17,251 bases of DNA, taken from NCBI GenBank assembly GCA_036720245.1, contig DAIMNI010000049.1, forward strand, positions 1 to 17,251. The letters run 5' to 3'. This document shows, piece after piece, positions 1 through 9,657 of the stretch. Source of the stretch: JAAZMA01 sp036720245. Lineage in GTDB: Bacteria > Bacillota > Clostridia > Tissierellales > Tepidimicrobiaceae. The translations under genes were made by a program, and so were the position numbers. Within the stretch, counting starts at the first letter, position 1; each line of letters begins with the position of its first letter. The notes below the pieces were generated by a model, which did no database searches, had not been told where the DNA came from, and worked only from the letters and a program-made list of their open reading frames with translations.

Positions 1-24
1 TAATTATCAATATTCCAAAATATA

Positions 25-53
25 TTGACAAATCAGAAATCTCCCTGTAATAT
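25..53 (+). promoter_or_regulatory. candidate sigma-A promoter upstream of the BREX operon
   Basis: A perfect -35 box TTGACA (25-30) is followed after 17 bases by TAATAT (48-53), with a TATAAT also at 51-56. This is the best vegetative-type promoter before brxF and points toward it. Transcription would start near 60, leaving a leader of about 210 bases. The -10 region lies inside the hairpin of the overlapping terminator, so one of the two may be the fortuitous match. The call rests on motif and spacing only. Confidence 0.45.
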
Positions 54-74
54 AATATTACAAGGGGTTTTTTT
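43..74 (+). terminator. intrinsic terminator of a gene upstream of the window
   Basis: CCCTGTAATA (43-52) can pair with TATTACAAGGG (56-66), with one bulged A, and is followed directly by seven T (68-74). This has the form of a rho-independent terminator for + strand transcription entering from the left. It would insulate the BREX operon from whatever lies upstream. The reverse strand has no T-run after the hairpin, so it is not bidirectional. Confidence 0.6.
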
Positions 75-270
75 GTATAGAATATGAAATTGTAGAAAAA
101 TTAAAGTGAGTAAGAAAAGAATCAGATATAAGTAAAAAGCTATGATAATTAGAAATTTATACCTAATTATGGTAGAATATCTGTATATCATATATAAATG
201 CTAGAAATAATATAAACTTTATAAATGAAATATAGGTATTTTTATGGGAAAAAAATATTAAGGAGGGCCT

Positions 271-711
271 ATGGGGATTTACTGTAGCATCAAAGATTTA
301 GAAAAGGTATGGAATATAAATGTCCAATATCCAGTAATTACTACCTTAGAAGCAGATTCAATAATAAATCAATTTAAAAACCTTAATTATTTACAATTAG
401 GGGAAATGTTATCCCTAGCCCTTTTAAAATATGAAAAAACAAATAGGGAAAATAAAGTAATAAGGGAATTGGATAAGATATTTCACAATCTTAATTCAAA
501 AAAAGTGGTTGTAGATAATATAGATATACTTTTTAATCCAGAATACAATATAGATATTTTAGGGTATTTTATTAAAATTGCAAGAAATAAGAAAATAATA
601 ATCATATGGCCTGGAGAATATATCTCAGGTAGCCTAGTTTATGCCTCTCCAGAACATAGAGATTATAAAAAATATTTAATTAAATATTATGATGTAATCT
701 TTGTAAAATAA
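271..711 (+). CDS. brxF: BrxF, small BREX type 3 protein, without visible P-loop
   Basis: This is the first gene of the BREX operon; its ATG follows a perfect AGGAGG. The call rests on position (a protein of about 150 aa before brxC in type 3 BREX) and on sequence features. A hydrophobic strand ends in VVVDNIDILF (residues 79-88), which looks like a Walker B strand. It is followed by a basic segment and then KKIIIIWPGEY (107-117), a C-terminal signature I associate with this family. As I recall the family, BrxF is a small ATPase-like protein with an N-terminal GxxGxGK loop. Here the matching place (about residues 18-35) reads YPVITTLEADSIINQF, with no glycine-rich loop. Either the protein is nucleotide-independent or it uses another nucleotide-binding subunit, perhaps BrxC. 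The stop is 12 bases before the brxC start, and GGGGGAG lies in the gap. Confidence 0.8.
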   Translation: MGIYCSIKDLEKVWNINVQYPVITTLEADSIINQFKNLNYLQLGEMLSLALLKYEKTNRENKVIRELDKIFHNLNSKKVVVDNIDILFNPEYNIDILGYFIKIARNKKIIIIWPGEYISGSLVYASPEHRDYKKYLIKYYDVIFVK

Positions 712-723
712 GGGGGAGAAACC

Positions 724-3700
724 ATGAAATATTCAGAATTAATTAATTTTAATCCTATTGAAACTGTAATAGAATTAAAAAAAGCAGACAATAAGGATAA
801 TGCTAGGGAACTAGTTAAGACCTATGTAATGAGTGATGAAATGGCGGACAAGCTAGGCTATGGTCTTATTAGCCAATTGCAATTAGATGAGGTAGTAGAT
901 AATAAAGGGGTTTTAATAGTTGGAAACTATGGTACTGGGAAAAGTCATTTAATGTCTGTGGTATCAGCTGTAGCAAATAATGAAGACCTACTTCAGGATT
1001 TAAAAAATGAAAGATTTCAAGAACATATGGAGCCTTTAGCAGGGAAATTTGAGGTTCTAAGAATTGAACTAGGAGCAGTAGACAGTAGCTTAAGAAATAT
1101 TATAATGAGAGAAATTGAAGAAGATTTGGCTAAAAGAGGTATTAATTATAAATTCCCAGATAGTTCTACGCAAACAAATAATAAAAAGGCCCTAGAAGAA
1201 ATGATGGCTGACTTTGAATCTAAATATCCAGATAAGGGATATTTAATTGTAATAGATGAATTATTAGATTATTTAAGAATGCGTAAAGAACAAGAGGTAA
1301 TGGGAGATTTAATGTTTTTAAAGGAAATTGGAGAATTTATAAAAAATTCTCGATTTAGATTAATATGTGGAGTTCAGGAACAATTATTTGATAATCCTAG
1401 TTTTTCTTTTGTGGCAGATACTTTAAGTAGAGTAAAAGATAGATTTGAACAAGTAATAATTAAAAAAGACGATACAGCCTATGTAGTATCAGAAAGAGTA
1501 CTAAATAAAACGCCAGAACAAAAAGATAAGATTCGCGAACATTTACTTCCATTCTGCCCATTATACACAGAAATGTCAGAAAGGATAGAAGATTATGTAG
1601 AACTATACCCAATACATCCTGCATATATAGATGTATTTAATAAGGTAAAGATAGCAGAAAATAGACATGTATTAAAAACTATATCTACTACAATAAATAA
1701 TATATTAGATAAAGATGTGCCAGAAAATGCACCTGGAATAATTTCTTTTGATTCCTATTGGTCTTTTATTAAAGACAATTATGCAAGGAGGTCTGAACAC
1801 GATATAAGAGAAGTTCTAGATAAATCTGCAATCTTAGAAGAAAAGATTGCCAAGACTTTTCCTAAACCACAATATAAAGAAATGGCATTGCAAATTATCT
1901 ATGCCCTAAGTGTCTATAGATTAGCCACTGGTGGTATAGATGTGAGAATAGGTTTAACAGCAGAAAATCTTAAAGATGATCTATGTCTATATATAGAAAA
2001 TATGCCAGAAAGGGATTCAGATTTTCTATTATCCATAGTTAATGTAGTTCTAAGGGATATAATGACTTTAGTAAGTGGACAATTTATTGAGTATAACAAA
2101 GATAATGAACAATATTTCTTAGATCTAAGAAAAGATATTGATTATGATGCAAAAATTGAAGATAAGGCTAATTTTATGAAAGACGAAAGTTTAAATAAAT
2201 ATTACTTTGGCCTAGTATATGATCAATTAGATTGGAATGAAGATAAGCTAGTACCAAATTATGAAATATATGAATATCAATTAAATTGGGATAGTCATAA
2301 TGTATTTAGAAGAGGATACTTATTTTTAGGCATACCAAATGATAGATCTACTGCACAACCTCCAAGGGATTATTATATCTATATATTGCCACCCTTTGGA
2401 AATATAGAATATGATGATGAGAAAAAAGTAGATGAGGTATTTTTTAAGCTAAAACCAGATGAAGAATTTTATAATAATATGAAATTATATGCTGCTGTAA
2501 AAGATTTACAAAGCCATTCCTCAGATAATAGTACTAAAGACATATATAGGAAAAAGGCTGAAAAATATGAGGGAAAATTAAAACAATGGCTAAATGATAA
2601 CAAAAATACTTCCTACAATGTTATTTTCAAAGGAATAGAAGAACAATTAATTCAACTAACTCAAGGTAAAACTAGGGATTCTAATTATAAAGATACTATA
2701 GATATAGCAGCCAGTATTTGTTTAGAAGAACATTTTACTACCCTATATCCAGGGTTTCCAGTTTTCAATACAAGAGTAACAAAGAATAATAATGCTGAAA
2801 TAGTAAGTAGAGCTATAAAATATTTTGCAGGACAAAAAACTAGTGATAGTGAGGCTTTTATAGCTTGCTTTGGATTAATAGATAATGGGAAAATTAGTGT
2901 GGAAAATTCTAAATATGCCATGTATTTAGTAAAGGAAATGAAGAAATTGCCTAAACAAGGTGTACTAAATAGAGGTGATATATTAGAAATTAAAAGTGAG
3001 GAATTTATAGACAAAAAATTCAAAGTCAATAATGAATATTTTATAATTGTACTATTGGCATTGGTACATGGTGGTTATGCAAATCTTGCTTTAAAAGATA
3101 TAAACATAACTGCTTCTAATATGGAAAAATTAATAGAAATGGGAAATTCAGATATATATGATTTTAAATATCTTACAAAACCAAAGGAAGCAGCATTAGC
3201 AGAATTAAAACGATTATTAGAAATCTTGGATTTACCTGTGGGAATGGCTGTGAATACTAGGGAATTAGAAAAAGGCTTAGATAAAAATATACTTCCAAGA
3301 ACTAGTGAAATAGCTATGCAAGCCATGGAATATAAAAACTATATAAATGGTGAACCAACCCTATGGGGAGAATTGCTTTTCCCAGAACATATAAAAAACC
3401 TTTATGAACCAAAAATTAGTTTTGTGCTAAATGAGTTTTCAAATTTTAAAAATAGATATAATACAGTGGCAAAATTATATAATTTAAATCTTACTATGAA
3501 AGATTTAGATTATATAGAAGAAGGCCTTAAATATATGGATATTATTAAAGAATACAAGAAATTTAAAGAAGAATTAGAACACTTGGTAAACTATATAATA
3601 AATATAGAAAGTTCCCATATACCAGATTTCATGATTAAAGATATAAATAAGGCTAAGGAAGAATTTTTTATAGTAAGGGATGAAATAAGAGAAGATCTAG

Positions 3701-4467
3701 ATGGGGAAACTGCCAGTAAACAAATTACTAATCTACTAAATCCCATTAAAAGACAATATATAGAATATTATTTTGACAAACACACTAAAGCCAGACTTGG
3801 TGCCAATGAATCTAGAAGAAAAGGGGAAATAATGAATTCTAACACCCTTTCCAATTTAAAAAAATTGACAGAAGTAAAGGGTATATTCCCAAAAAATAAA
3901 TTAGTACATTATGAAAAAGATTTGGCAAAACTTCAAACTTGTTTTGAATTAAACACTAAGGATTTAGAAATAAATCATATATGCAATAGATGTAAATTCA
4001 CATTATTAGAAAACAATCCTACAGTAGCTGGGCAATTGGATTTAATTGAGGATGGCTTAGAGAAACTAATGGAGAATTGGACGAACTTATTATTATCAAC
4101 TTTAGACGATCCATTGATTATGGAAAATAAATCCCTATTAAATAAAGGACAACAGAAATTAATTGATAAATTCTTAAAAGAACGTGAATTGCCAGATACA
4201 GTAGATACATTTTTTGTAAATACATTTAATACTTTATTTGAGGGTTTAGACAAGGTAGATATTGATGTATGGGAAATAATGGAGATTGTTCAAAATCTAG
4301 GACCTAGCACTGTGAAAGATTTAAAAGCTAAATTAAATACTTTTATAGATAAACAAGTAGAAGGTAAGGATTTAGACAAAGTTAGAATAATCATCAAATC
4401 TGATTCAAATAAAAAGACAGATCTTTTAATAGCAGAATCAGAAGAAAGTGAAGGGGGAAATATATAA
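724..4467 (+). CDS. brxC: BrxC, large BREX P-loop ATPase
   Basis: At 1247 aa this is the size expected of the BrxC/PglY ATPase that is shared by nearly all BREX types and is essential for defence in those tested. The Walker A motif GNYGTGKS is at residues 67-74, near the N-terminus. A Walker B strand, LIVIDELLDYL, has its acidic pair at about D178-E179. The rest is long, charged and largely helical, as is usual for this family. A single CxxC (ICNRC, about residue 1085) is visible but no second cysteine pair, so a zinc site is unproven. The start is the ATG at 724 with GGGGGAG upstream. Its TAA shares a base with the ATG of pglXI (TAATG), and GGGGGA just before it serves the next gene, so the two are probably translationally coupled. 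Known role: an AAA-type ATPase working with PglX and PglZ to block phage DNA replication. Its exact activity in type 3 is not known to me. Confidence 0.93.
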   Translation: MKYSELINFNPIETVIELKKADNKDNARELVKTYVMSDEMADKLGYGLISQLQLDEVVDNKGVLIVGNYGTGKSHLMSVVSAVANNEDLLQDLKNERFQEHMEPLAGKFEVLRIELGAVDSSLRNIIMREIEEDLAKRGINYKFPDSSTQTNNKKALEEMMADFESKYPDKGYLIVIDELLDYLRMRKEQEVMGDLMFLKEIGEFIKNSRFRLICGVQEQLFDNPSFSFVADTLSRVKDRFEQVIIKKDDTAYVVSERVLNKTPEQKDKIREHLLPFCPLYTEMSERIEDYVELYPIHPAYIDVFNKVKIAENRHVLKTISTTINNILDKDVPENAPGIISFDSYWSFIKDNYARRSEHDIREVLDKSAILEEKIAKTFPKPQYKEMALQIIYALSVYRLATGGIDVRIGLTAENLKDDLCLYIENMPERDSDFLLSIVNVVLRDIMTLVSGQFIEYNKDNEQYFLDLRKDIDYDAKIEDKANFMKDESLNKYYFGLVYDQLDWNEDKLVPNYEIYEYQLNWDSHNVFRRGYLFLGIPNDRSTAQPPRDYYIYILPPFGNIEYDDEKKVDEVFFKLKPDEEFYNNMKLYAAVKDLQSHSSDNSTKDIYRKKAEKYEGKLKQWLNDNKNTSYNVIFKGIEEQLIQLTQGKTRDSNYKDTIDIAASICLEEHFTTLYPGFPVFNTRVTKNNNAEIVSRAIKYFAGQKTSDSEAFIACFGLIDNGKISVENSKYAMYLVKEMKKLPKQGVLNRGDILEIKSEEFIDKKFKVNNEYFIIVLLALVHGGYANLALKDINITASNMEKLIEMGNSDIYDFKYLTKPKEAALAELKRLLEILDLPVGMAVNTRELEKGLDKNILPRTSEIAMQAMEYKNYINGEPTLWGELLFPEHIKNLYEPKISFVLNEFSNFKNRYNTVAKLYNLNLTMKDLDYIEEGLKYMDIIKEYKKFKEELEHLVNYIINIESSHIPDFMIKDINKAKEEFFIVRDEIREDLDGETASKQITNLLNPIKRQYIEYYFDKHTKARLGANESRRKGEIMNSNTLSNLKKLTEVKGIFPKNKLVHYEKDLAKLQTCFELNTKDLEINHICNRCKFTLLENNPTVAGQLDLIEDGLEKLMENWTNLLLSTLDDPLIMENKSLLNKGQQKLIDKFLKERELPDTVDTFFVNTFNTLFEGLDKVDIDVWEIMEIVQNLGPSTVKDLKAKLNTFIDKQVEGKDLDKVRIIIKSDSNKKTDLLIAESEESEGGNI

Positions 4468-6992
4468 TGGAATTTACAAAAGAAGACTTAGACAAAGCAA
4501 GACATATAGAAGGCTTTCCCATAGGAGAGGATAAGGATATTATAGCTTTATCCAATCCTCCCTACTATACTGCTTGTCCTAATCCTTTTATAGAAGATTT
4601 TATAGAAAAATATGGGACAGCCTATGATGAAAAAACAGATAATTATAAAAGAGAACCTTTTGCAGCAGATGTAAGTGAAGGGAAAAATGATCCTATTTAT
4701 AATGCCCATTCTTATCATACCAAAGTACCACATAAGGCCATAATGCGGTATATACTTCACTATACAGAGCCAGGAGATATAGTTTTTGATGGATTTTGTG
4801 GTACAGGAATGACAGGAGTTGCCGCCCAAATGTGTGGCAATCCTGATGCTGACCCAGAATTTAAGTTCAAAATTGAAAGTGAAATGCCAAATATAAAATG
4901 GGGAACTAGAAAAGCCATATTAAATGATTTATCCTCAGCAGCTACATTTATAGCCTATAATTATAATACACCAGTAGACGTAGTAGAATTTGAAAAAGAA
5001 GCCAATAGAATACTAGATGAATGTGAAAAAGAATTAGGCTGGATGTATGAAACAAATCATATAGATGAAAATGGAGAACAAGTGCATGATATAGTAGGAC
5101 CAGTTAAGGGAAAGATTAATTATACTGTATGGTCAGATGTTTTTATATGTCCAAATTGTGGTATAGAATTAGTTTTTTGGGATGTGGCAGTAGATGAAGA
5201 AAATAAAAAGGTGAAAAAGGTTTTTGAATGTAATAATTGTGGAATAGAACTAAAGAAAACTGATTGTGAAAGAGCTATAGAATTAATTTATGATGATGGA
5301 TTAGGAGAAACCATAAGTATGGCAAAACAAGTACCTGTACTTATAAATTATATAGTGGGAAAGAAAAGATTTGAAAAGAAACCTGATAAAAATGATCTGG
5401 ATCTAATTAAGAAGATTAATAATATGAAAATTCCTTATTGGTATCCAACGGATAGAATGATAGAGGGTAGTGAATCTAGAAGAAATGATAAGTTTGGAAT
5501 AACTCATGTACATCATTTTTATACTAGGAGGAATTTGTTTATTCTTGCTTATATTTATAATAGGTTTGAAAAAGACCCAAAATTAACTTTTTATTTTACA
5601 TCAATTATTCAAAGGGCATCAAAGTTATTTAGATGGAGTAAGAATCAAGCTGGGCCTTTATCTGGAACCTTATATATTGCATCAAATGTTTATGAAACAT
5701 CTATATTTTCATTATTAGATAATAAGTCTAATATTTATAATGCGTGGAAAATTAATAGTAGTGGAGAAGTAATGTTAAATACAGCATCACTTTCAAGTAT
5801 GCTTAACGTTTATGATAATTCAATCGATTATGTATTTACCGATCCCCCATTTGGAGCTAATTTAAATTATTCAGAACTGAACTTCCTGTGGGAATCATGG
5901 CTTAAAGTGAAAACTAATAATAAACCCGAAGCAATAATAAATAAATCCCAAAACAAAAGATTAGTAGAATACCAAGATTTAATGACCGCATGTTTCGAAG
6001 AATACTATAGAGTGTTAAAACCTAATCATTGGATGACTGTAGAATTCCACAATTCTCAAAATTCTGTGTGGAATGCAATACATGAATCTTTGATTAGGGC
6101 AGGTTTTATAGTTGCAGATGTAAGGACTTTAGATAAAAAACAAGGTAGTTTTAAGCAAGTTACCACCACTTCAGCAGTAAAACAAGATCTAGTAATTTCC
6201 GCCTACAAACCAAAGGAAAGCTTTAAAAGAGAATTCCTAAAAAAAGCTGGTACTGAAGAAACTGCTTGGGATTTTGTTAGGGAACATTTGGACAAGCTAC
6301 CTGTAGTAGTTGAGAAAAATGGTATGATAGAAAAAGTCAAGGAGAGAGAAGCTTATTTATTATTTGACAGAATGGTAGCATATCATATAATGAATGGCAT
6401 AGCTGTGCCAATAGATGCAGGGGATTTTTATAAAGGCTTAGATGAAAGATTTTTAAAACGAGATGGTATGTATTTCTTACACGATCAAATCAATGAATAT
6501 GATAATGCAAGAATAGTATCAGAACTAGAACCTATTCAATTTGATATGTTTGTAAATGATGAAAAATCCTCCATAGCATGGCTATATCATCAATTGGAAG
6601 AGCCTCAAATCTATGCAGAAATTCAGCCTAAATTTATGAAAGAGATTAATGTGGCTAAACATGAAAAGATGCCAGAACTAGGGGAACTTCTAGAGGAAAA
6701 TTTCTTACAAGATGAAGAAGAAAAATGGTATATACCAGATCCTTCAAAAGTAGGGGATATTATTAAATTAAGGGAAAAAAGATTATTAAAAGAATTTGAA
6801 GAATATTTAGTAGGCAAAGGAAAACTTAAACAATTTAGAACAGAAGCCATTAGAGTTGGTTTCGCAAAACTATGGAAGGATAAGGATTATGAAAATATTG
6901 TAAAGGTAGGAAATAGGCTTCCAGAATCTATTATTCAAGAAGATGACAAGCTACTTATGTATTATGATATAGCTCTAAGTAGATTGGAGTGA
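4467..6992 (+). CDS. pglXI: PglXI, BREX adenine-specific DNA methyltransferase with zinc ribbon
   Basis: This is an 841-aa N6-adenine methyltransferase of the COG1743/DUF1156-like kind used by type 3 BREX to mark host DNA. In order: an N-terminal segment with YNAHSYHTKVPHKAI (78-92); the AdoMet-binding motif FDGFCGTG (107-114); a zinc ribbon with C228, C231, C255 and C258; the catalytic DPPF (459-462), followed by GANLNYSELNFLWESW; and a C-terminal helical region. The AdoMet motif precedes the catalytic motif with about 340 residues between, so target recognition may lie partly in the middle. An NPPY at 30-33 is far from the AdoMet motif and is probably not the catalytic loop. The start shares one base with the brxC stop. 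The last codons (S-R-L-E) contain the GGAG that serves brxHII. The segment around 5740-6080 uses CCC, CTG and GCG codons that are rare elsewhere in the gene, which could reflect recombination. Confidence 0.92.
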   Translation: MEFTKEDLDKARHIEGFPIGEDKDIIALSNPPYYTACPNPFIEDFIEKYGTAYDEKTDNYKREPFAADVSEGKNDPIYNAHSYHTKVPHKAIMRYILHYTEPGDIVFDGFCGTGMTGVAAQMCGNPDADPEFKFKIESEMPNIKWGTRKAILNDLSSAATFIAYNYNTPVDVVEFEKEANRILDECEKELGWMYETNHIDENGEQVHDIVGPVKGKINYTVWSDVFICPNCGIELVFWDVAVDEENKKVKKVFECNNCGIELKKTDCERAIELIYDDGLGETISMAKQVPVLINYIVGKKRFEKKPDKNDLDLIKKINNMKIPYWYPTDRMIEGSESRRNDKFGITHVHHFYTRRNLFILAYIYNRFEKDPKLTFYFTSIIQRASKLFRWSKNQAGPLSGTLYIASNVYETSIFSLLDNKSNIYNAWKINSSGEVMLNTASLSSMLNVYDNSIDYVFTDPPFGANLNYSELNFLWESWLKVKTNNKPEAIINKSQNKRLVEYQDLMTACFEEYYRVLKPNHWMTVEFHNSQNSVWNAIHESLIRAGFIVADVRTLDKKQGSFKQVTTTSAVKQDLVISAYKPKESFKREFLKKAGTEETAWDFVREHLDKLPVVVEKNGMIEKVKEREAYLLFDRMVAYHIMNGIAVPIDAGDFYKGLDERFLKRDGMYFLHDQINEYDNARIVSELEPIQFDMFVNDEKSSIAWLYHQLEEPQIYAEIQPKFMKEINVAKHEKMPELGELLEENFLQDEEEKWYIPDPSKVGDIIKLREKRLLKEFEEYLVGKGKLKQFRTEAIRVGFAKLWKDKDYENIVKVGNRLPESIIQEDDKLLMYYDIALSRLE

Positions 6993-6999
6993 TAGTATG
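6980..6999 (+). promoter_or_regulatory. stop-embedded ribosome binding site coupling pglXI to brxHII
   Basis: TAGATTGGAGTGATA encodes the end of PglXI (R-L-E-stop) and also supplies a GGAG seven bases before the brxHII ATG at 6997. The same 15 bases occur again at 9645-9659, at the end of brxHII. This placement suggests translational coupling. Confidence 0.6.
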
Positions 7000-9657
7000 T
7001 TTTCTATTGGGGATTTTGCTTATGATTTGATTAGAAATGAAAAGATTGAAATACTTGAAAAAAATGAAATTTGGGGCTATACATCCTATAGAGTATACAA
7101 TCCTTTTAGTAAAGAAATATACAAGCTAAATTCAGAGCAAATAGGAAAAGATTTGCTTAAATTAAATTATGATGAAAACTATATAAAATATATGGTAAGT
7201 CTTGAGAAAGTTAAAAATGAAAGATCCCAGGGGGTTTTATCCACTTTTAGTAGCGAGATTATTCCACTTCCCCATCAATTATATGTATTGGAAAGAGTAT
7301 TGTCTGATAACAATATTAGATATATTTTAGCGGATGAAGTTGGACTAGGAAAAACCATTGAGGCAGGTATGATTATTAAGGAACTAAAAATGCGAGGTCT
7401 TATTAAGAGAATTTTAATAGTTTGTCCTAGTGGCCTAGTTACACAATGGGAACAGGAAATGGATGAAAAGTTTGGGGAAAAATTTCATATTATATTTCCT
7501 TCTGATTATAATACCATAAGAAAATTAACTGGAAATGAGGATATATATGGACAATTTCAGCAGGTAATAAGCCCTATGGATTCAATTAAACCATTGGAAT
7601 CTAGGGCTGGCTGGAGCCAAGAAAAAGTAGATGAATACAATAAGGAAAGGATTTATTCCATAGTAAATGCTGGCTGGGATTTAGTTATAATTGATGAAGC
7701 CCATAGGGTGGCTGGTAGTACAGGGGAGGTTGCTAGGTATAAATTAGGTAAACTACTAGCAGGTTCCTCTCCTTATTTACTATTACTTACTGCTACTCCT
7801 CATTCTGGTAAGACGGAGCCATTTCTAAGACTAATTAGATTATTAGATAAGGAGGCCTTTCCCAATTATAAATCTATAGTTAAGGAACAGGTAGCTCCTT
7901 TTGTCATAAGAAATAGGAAAAGGGAAGTCATTGATAATGAAGGAAATAGATTATTTAAAAATAGATATACAAAAATAGTGGAAATTCACTGGGATGAAAA
8001 ACATTCTTTACAAAAAAGATTATATGAAGAGGTTACGGATTATGTTAGAACTGGATACAATAAAGCTTACAAGGAGAAAAAGTTCTATATTGGCTTCTTA
8101 ATGGTTTTAATGCAAAGATTAGTCACTAGTAGTACAACTGCCCTTATTGATAGTATAGAAAGGCGAATAGATATACTAAAATCCCAAAAAGCTAGCCTTA
8201 GTTCTTTAACTTTTGAAGATCTAATAGAAGTTGATTTAGAAGACAAACTAGAAGAAGGTTTAGAAACTATGTCCTTAGATATAGAAGAGGAAATTACTGA
8301 ATTAAATAATATACTAAATTTGGCCAAGCAGGCCAGTTATCAATATCAAGATGCTAAAATAGAGGAATTATTAAATATACTGGATAGTATAAGATATGAA
8401 CAAACACAGTCTAAGATAATTATTTTTACCGAATTTGTAGTTACACAAAAATATCTAGAGGAATTTTTAATATCTAAGGGATATAGAGTATCTTTAATAA
8501 ATGGTAGTATGGATATTGAAATGAGGAACTTACAATTAAAGAGATTTAAAGATAGTTCAGATATATTAATATCTACTGATGCAGGTGGTGAAGGCCTAAA
8601 CTTACAATTTGCCAATGTGCTTATTAATTATGATTTGCCCTGGAATCCTATGAAAATCGAACAAAGAATAGGAAGAGTAGATCGTATAGGGCAAAAGCAA
8701 GATGTATATGTTTATAATTTTATTATAGCCGAAACTATTGAAAATAGAGTGAGGACAGTATTGGAGGAAAAATTAGATATAATATTATCTGAAACAGGTA
8801 TAGATAAATTGGGAGATGTATTAGATAATGAAATGGCTGATATAGATTTTACAGATGTCTATATAAAATCTATTAGAAATCCAGATGATATAGAATATAA
8901 TATTTCTACATTGGAGGAAGATGTAAAAAGGGAAATAATTAAAGCAAATGAATATACTGAATTATTAAATGAAGAAAAAGAACTAAAAACTATTGAAAAT
9001 ATTCATGGATTTCAATTAGAGAAAACTTTATTTACAATGTGTAATTCTTATAGTTTGTGGAAGGAAGGCAAATTTTTCAAAGGAGAAACTTTAAGTATAG
9101 ATGATGGGGAAATAGTAAAACATTTAGAACAGGAAAACTATTGGTGTCCACAGCAGGAAATCCCTAAAATATTAATTAAGGATTTTCCTAATGAAAAGGG
9201 ATATTTTATACTTTGGGAACTATCCATAAATGAAGATTTGCATAGTAGTAGAATATTGCCTCTATTTATTAATGAAGATATGAAACTTAGACCCTTTGCA
9301 GGTGAAAGAATATGGGATAAGCTTTTAGAAGAGGATACAATAATTACAGTTATGGATAATATATATCTTGAAAAGAATATATATTATGAATTATTTCAAA
9401 TATCTCAAGAATTTTCTTATGATGATTTTCTTCAATTAAAAGAAGAATATGAAGGAAAGCATGAGGAAAAGCTTAGAAAATATTCTTATGCACTAAAACT
9501 TAGAACTGATGCAGCAAAGAGGATTGGTATAGAAAATATAAGAAAATCTAGATTGAATGAATTAGAAAATGAAAAAGAAAAAATAGCACTAGAATTTGAA
9601 AGAAACAAAATTATATCTCCAGTATTTAAGCCCGTTTTTGTTTCTAGATTGGAGTGA
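6997..9657 (+). CDS. brxHII: BrxHII, SNF2/HepA-type helicase of BREX type 3
   Basis: This 886-aa superfamily 2 helicase or translocase is of the SNF2/RapA kind found in type 3 and type 5 BREX. Visible motifs, in order: Q-like LPHQLYVLERV (91-101); motif I DEVGLGKT (113-120); motif II DEAH (233-236); motif III LLTATPHSGK (about 262-271); a second RecA domain ending in motif V GEGLNLQ (531-537); and motif VI QRIGRVDRIGQ (556-566). The C-terminal 300 residues are charged and helical with no motif I recognise. It is presumed to move on DNA and help tell modified from unmodified DNA, but the mechanism is not established. The ATG follows GGAG by seven bases. The gene ends in S-R-L-E-stop, as pglXI does, with the GGAG for pglZ inside the final codons. 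All helicase motifs look intact. Confidence 0.92.
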   Translation: MFSIGDFAYDLIRNEKIEILEKNEIWGYTSYRVYNPFSKEIYKLNSEQIGKDLLKLNYDENYIKYMVSLEKVKNERSQGVLSTFSSEIIPLPHQLYVLERVLSDNNIRYILADEVGLGKTIEAGMIIKELKMRGLIKRILIVCPSGLVTQWEQEMDEKFGEKFHIIFPSDYNTIRKLTGNEDIYGQFQQVISPMDSIKPLESRAGWSQEKVDEYNKERIYSIVNAGWDLVIIDEAHRVAGSTGEVARYKLGKLLAGSSPYLLLLTATPHSGKTEPFLRLIRLLDKEAFPNYKSIVKEQVAPFVIRNRKREVIDNEGNRLFKNRYTKIVEIHWDEKHSLQKRLYEEVTDYVRTGYNKAYKEKKFYIGFLMVLMQRLVTSSTTALIDSIERRIDILKSQKASLSSLTFEDLIEVDLEDKLEEGLETMSLDIEEEITELNNILNLAKQASYQYQDAKIEELLNILDSIRYEQTQSKIIIFTEFVVTQKYLEEFLISKGYRVSLINGSMDIEMRNLQLKRFKDSSDILISTDAGGEGLNLQFANVLINYDLPWNPMKIEQRIGRVDRIGQKQDVYVYNFIIAETIENRVRTVLEEKLDIILSETGIDKLGDVLDNEMADIDFTDVYIKSIRNPDDIEYNISTLEEDVKREIIKANEYTELLNEEKELKTIENIHGFQLEKTLFTMCNSYSLWKEGKFFKGETLSIDDGEIVKHLEQENYWCPQQEIPKILIKDFPNEKGYFILWELSINEDLHSSRILPLFINEDMKLRPFAGERIWDKLLEEDTIITVMDNIYLEKNIYYELFQISQEFSYDDFLQLKEEYEGKHEEKLRKYSYALKLRTDAAKRIGIENIRKSRLNELENEKEKIALEFERNKIISPVFKPVFVSRLE

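Noticed and set aside
76..270. A small gene or riboswitch in the leader before brxF
   Set aside because: All frames are closed by frequent stops and only weak AT-rich pairing is visible. No known riboswitch core was recognised.
1914..4253. Open frames on the minus strand inside brxC, and likewise inside pglXI, brxHII and the helicase
   Set aside because: They lie opposite strongly supported genes, have no ribosome binding sites or recognisable domains, and are rich in serine, leucine and isoleucine, as expected of reversed AT-rich codons.
4557..4568. NPPY near the N-terminus of PglXI as the catalytic methyltransferase motif
   Set aside because: It precedes the AdoMet motif by about 75 residues and lacks the preceding hydrophobic strand context of DPPF at residues 459-462, which is the better catalytic motif.
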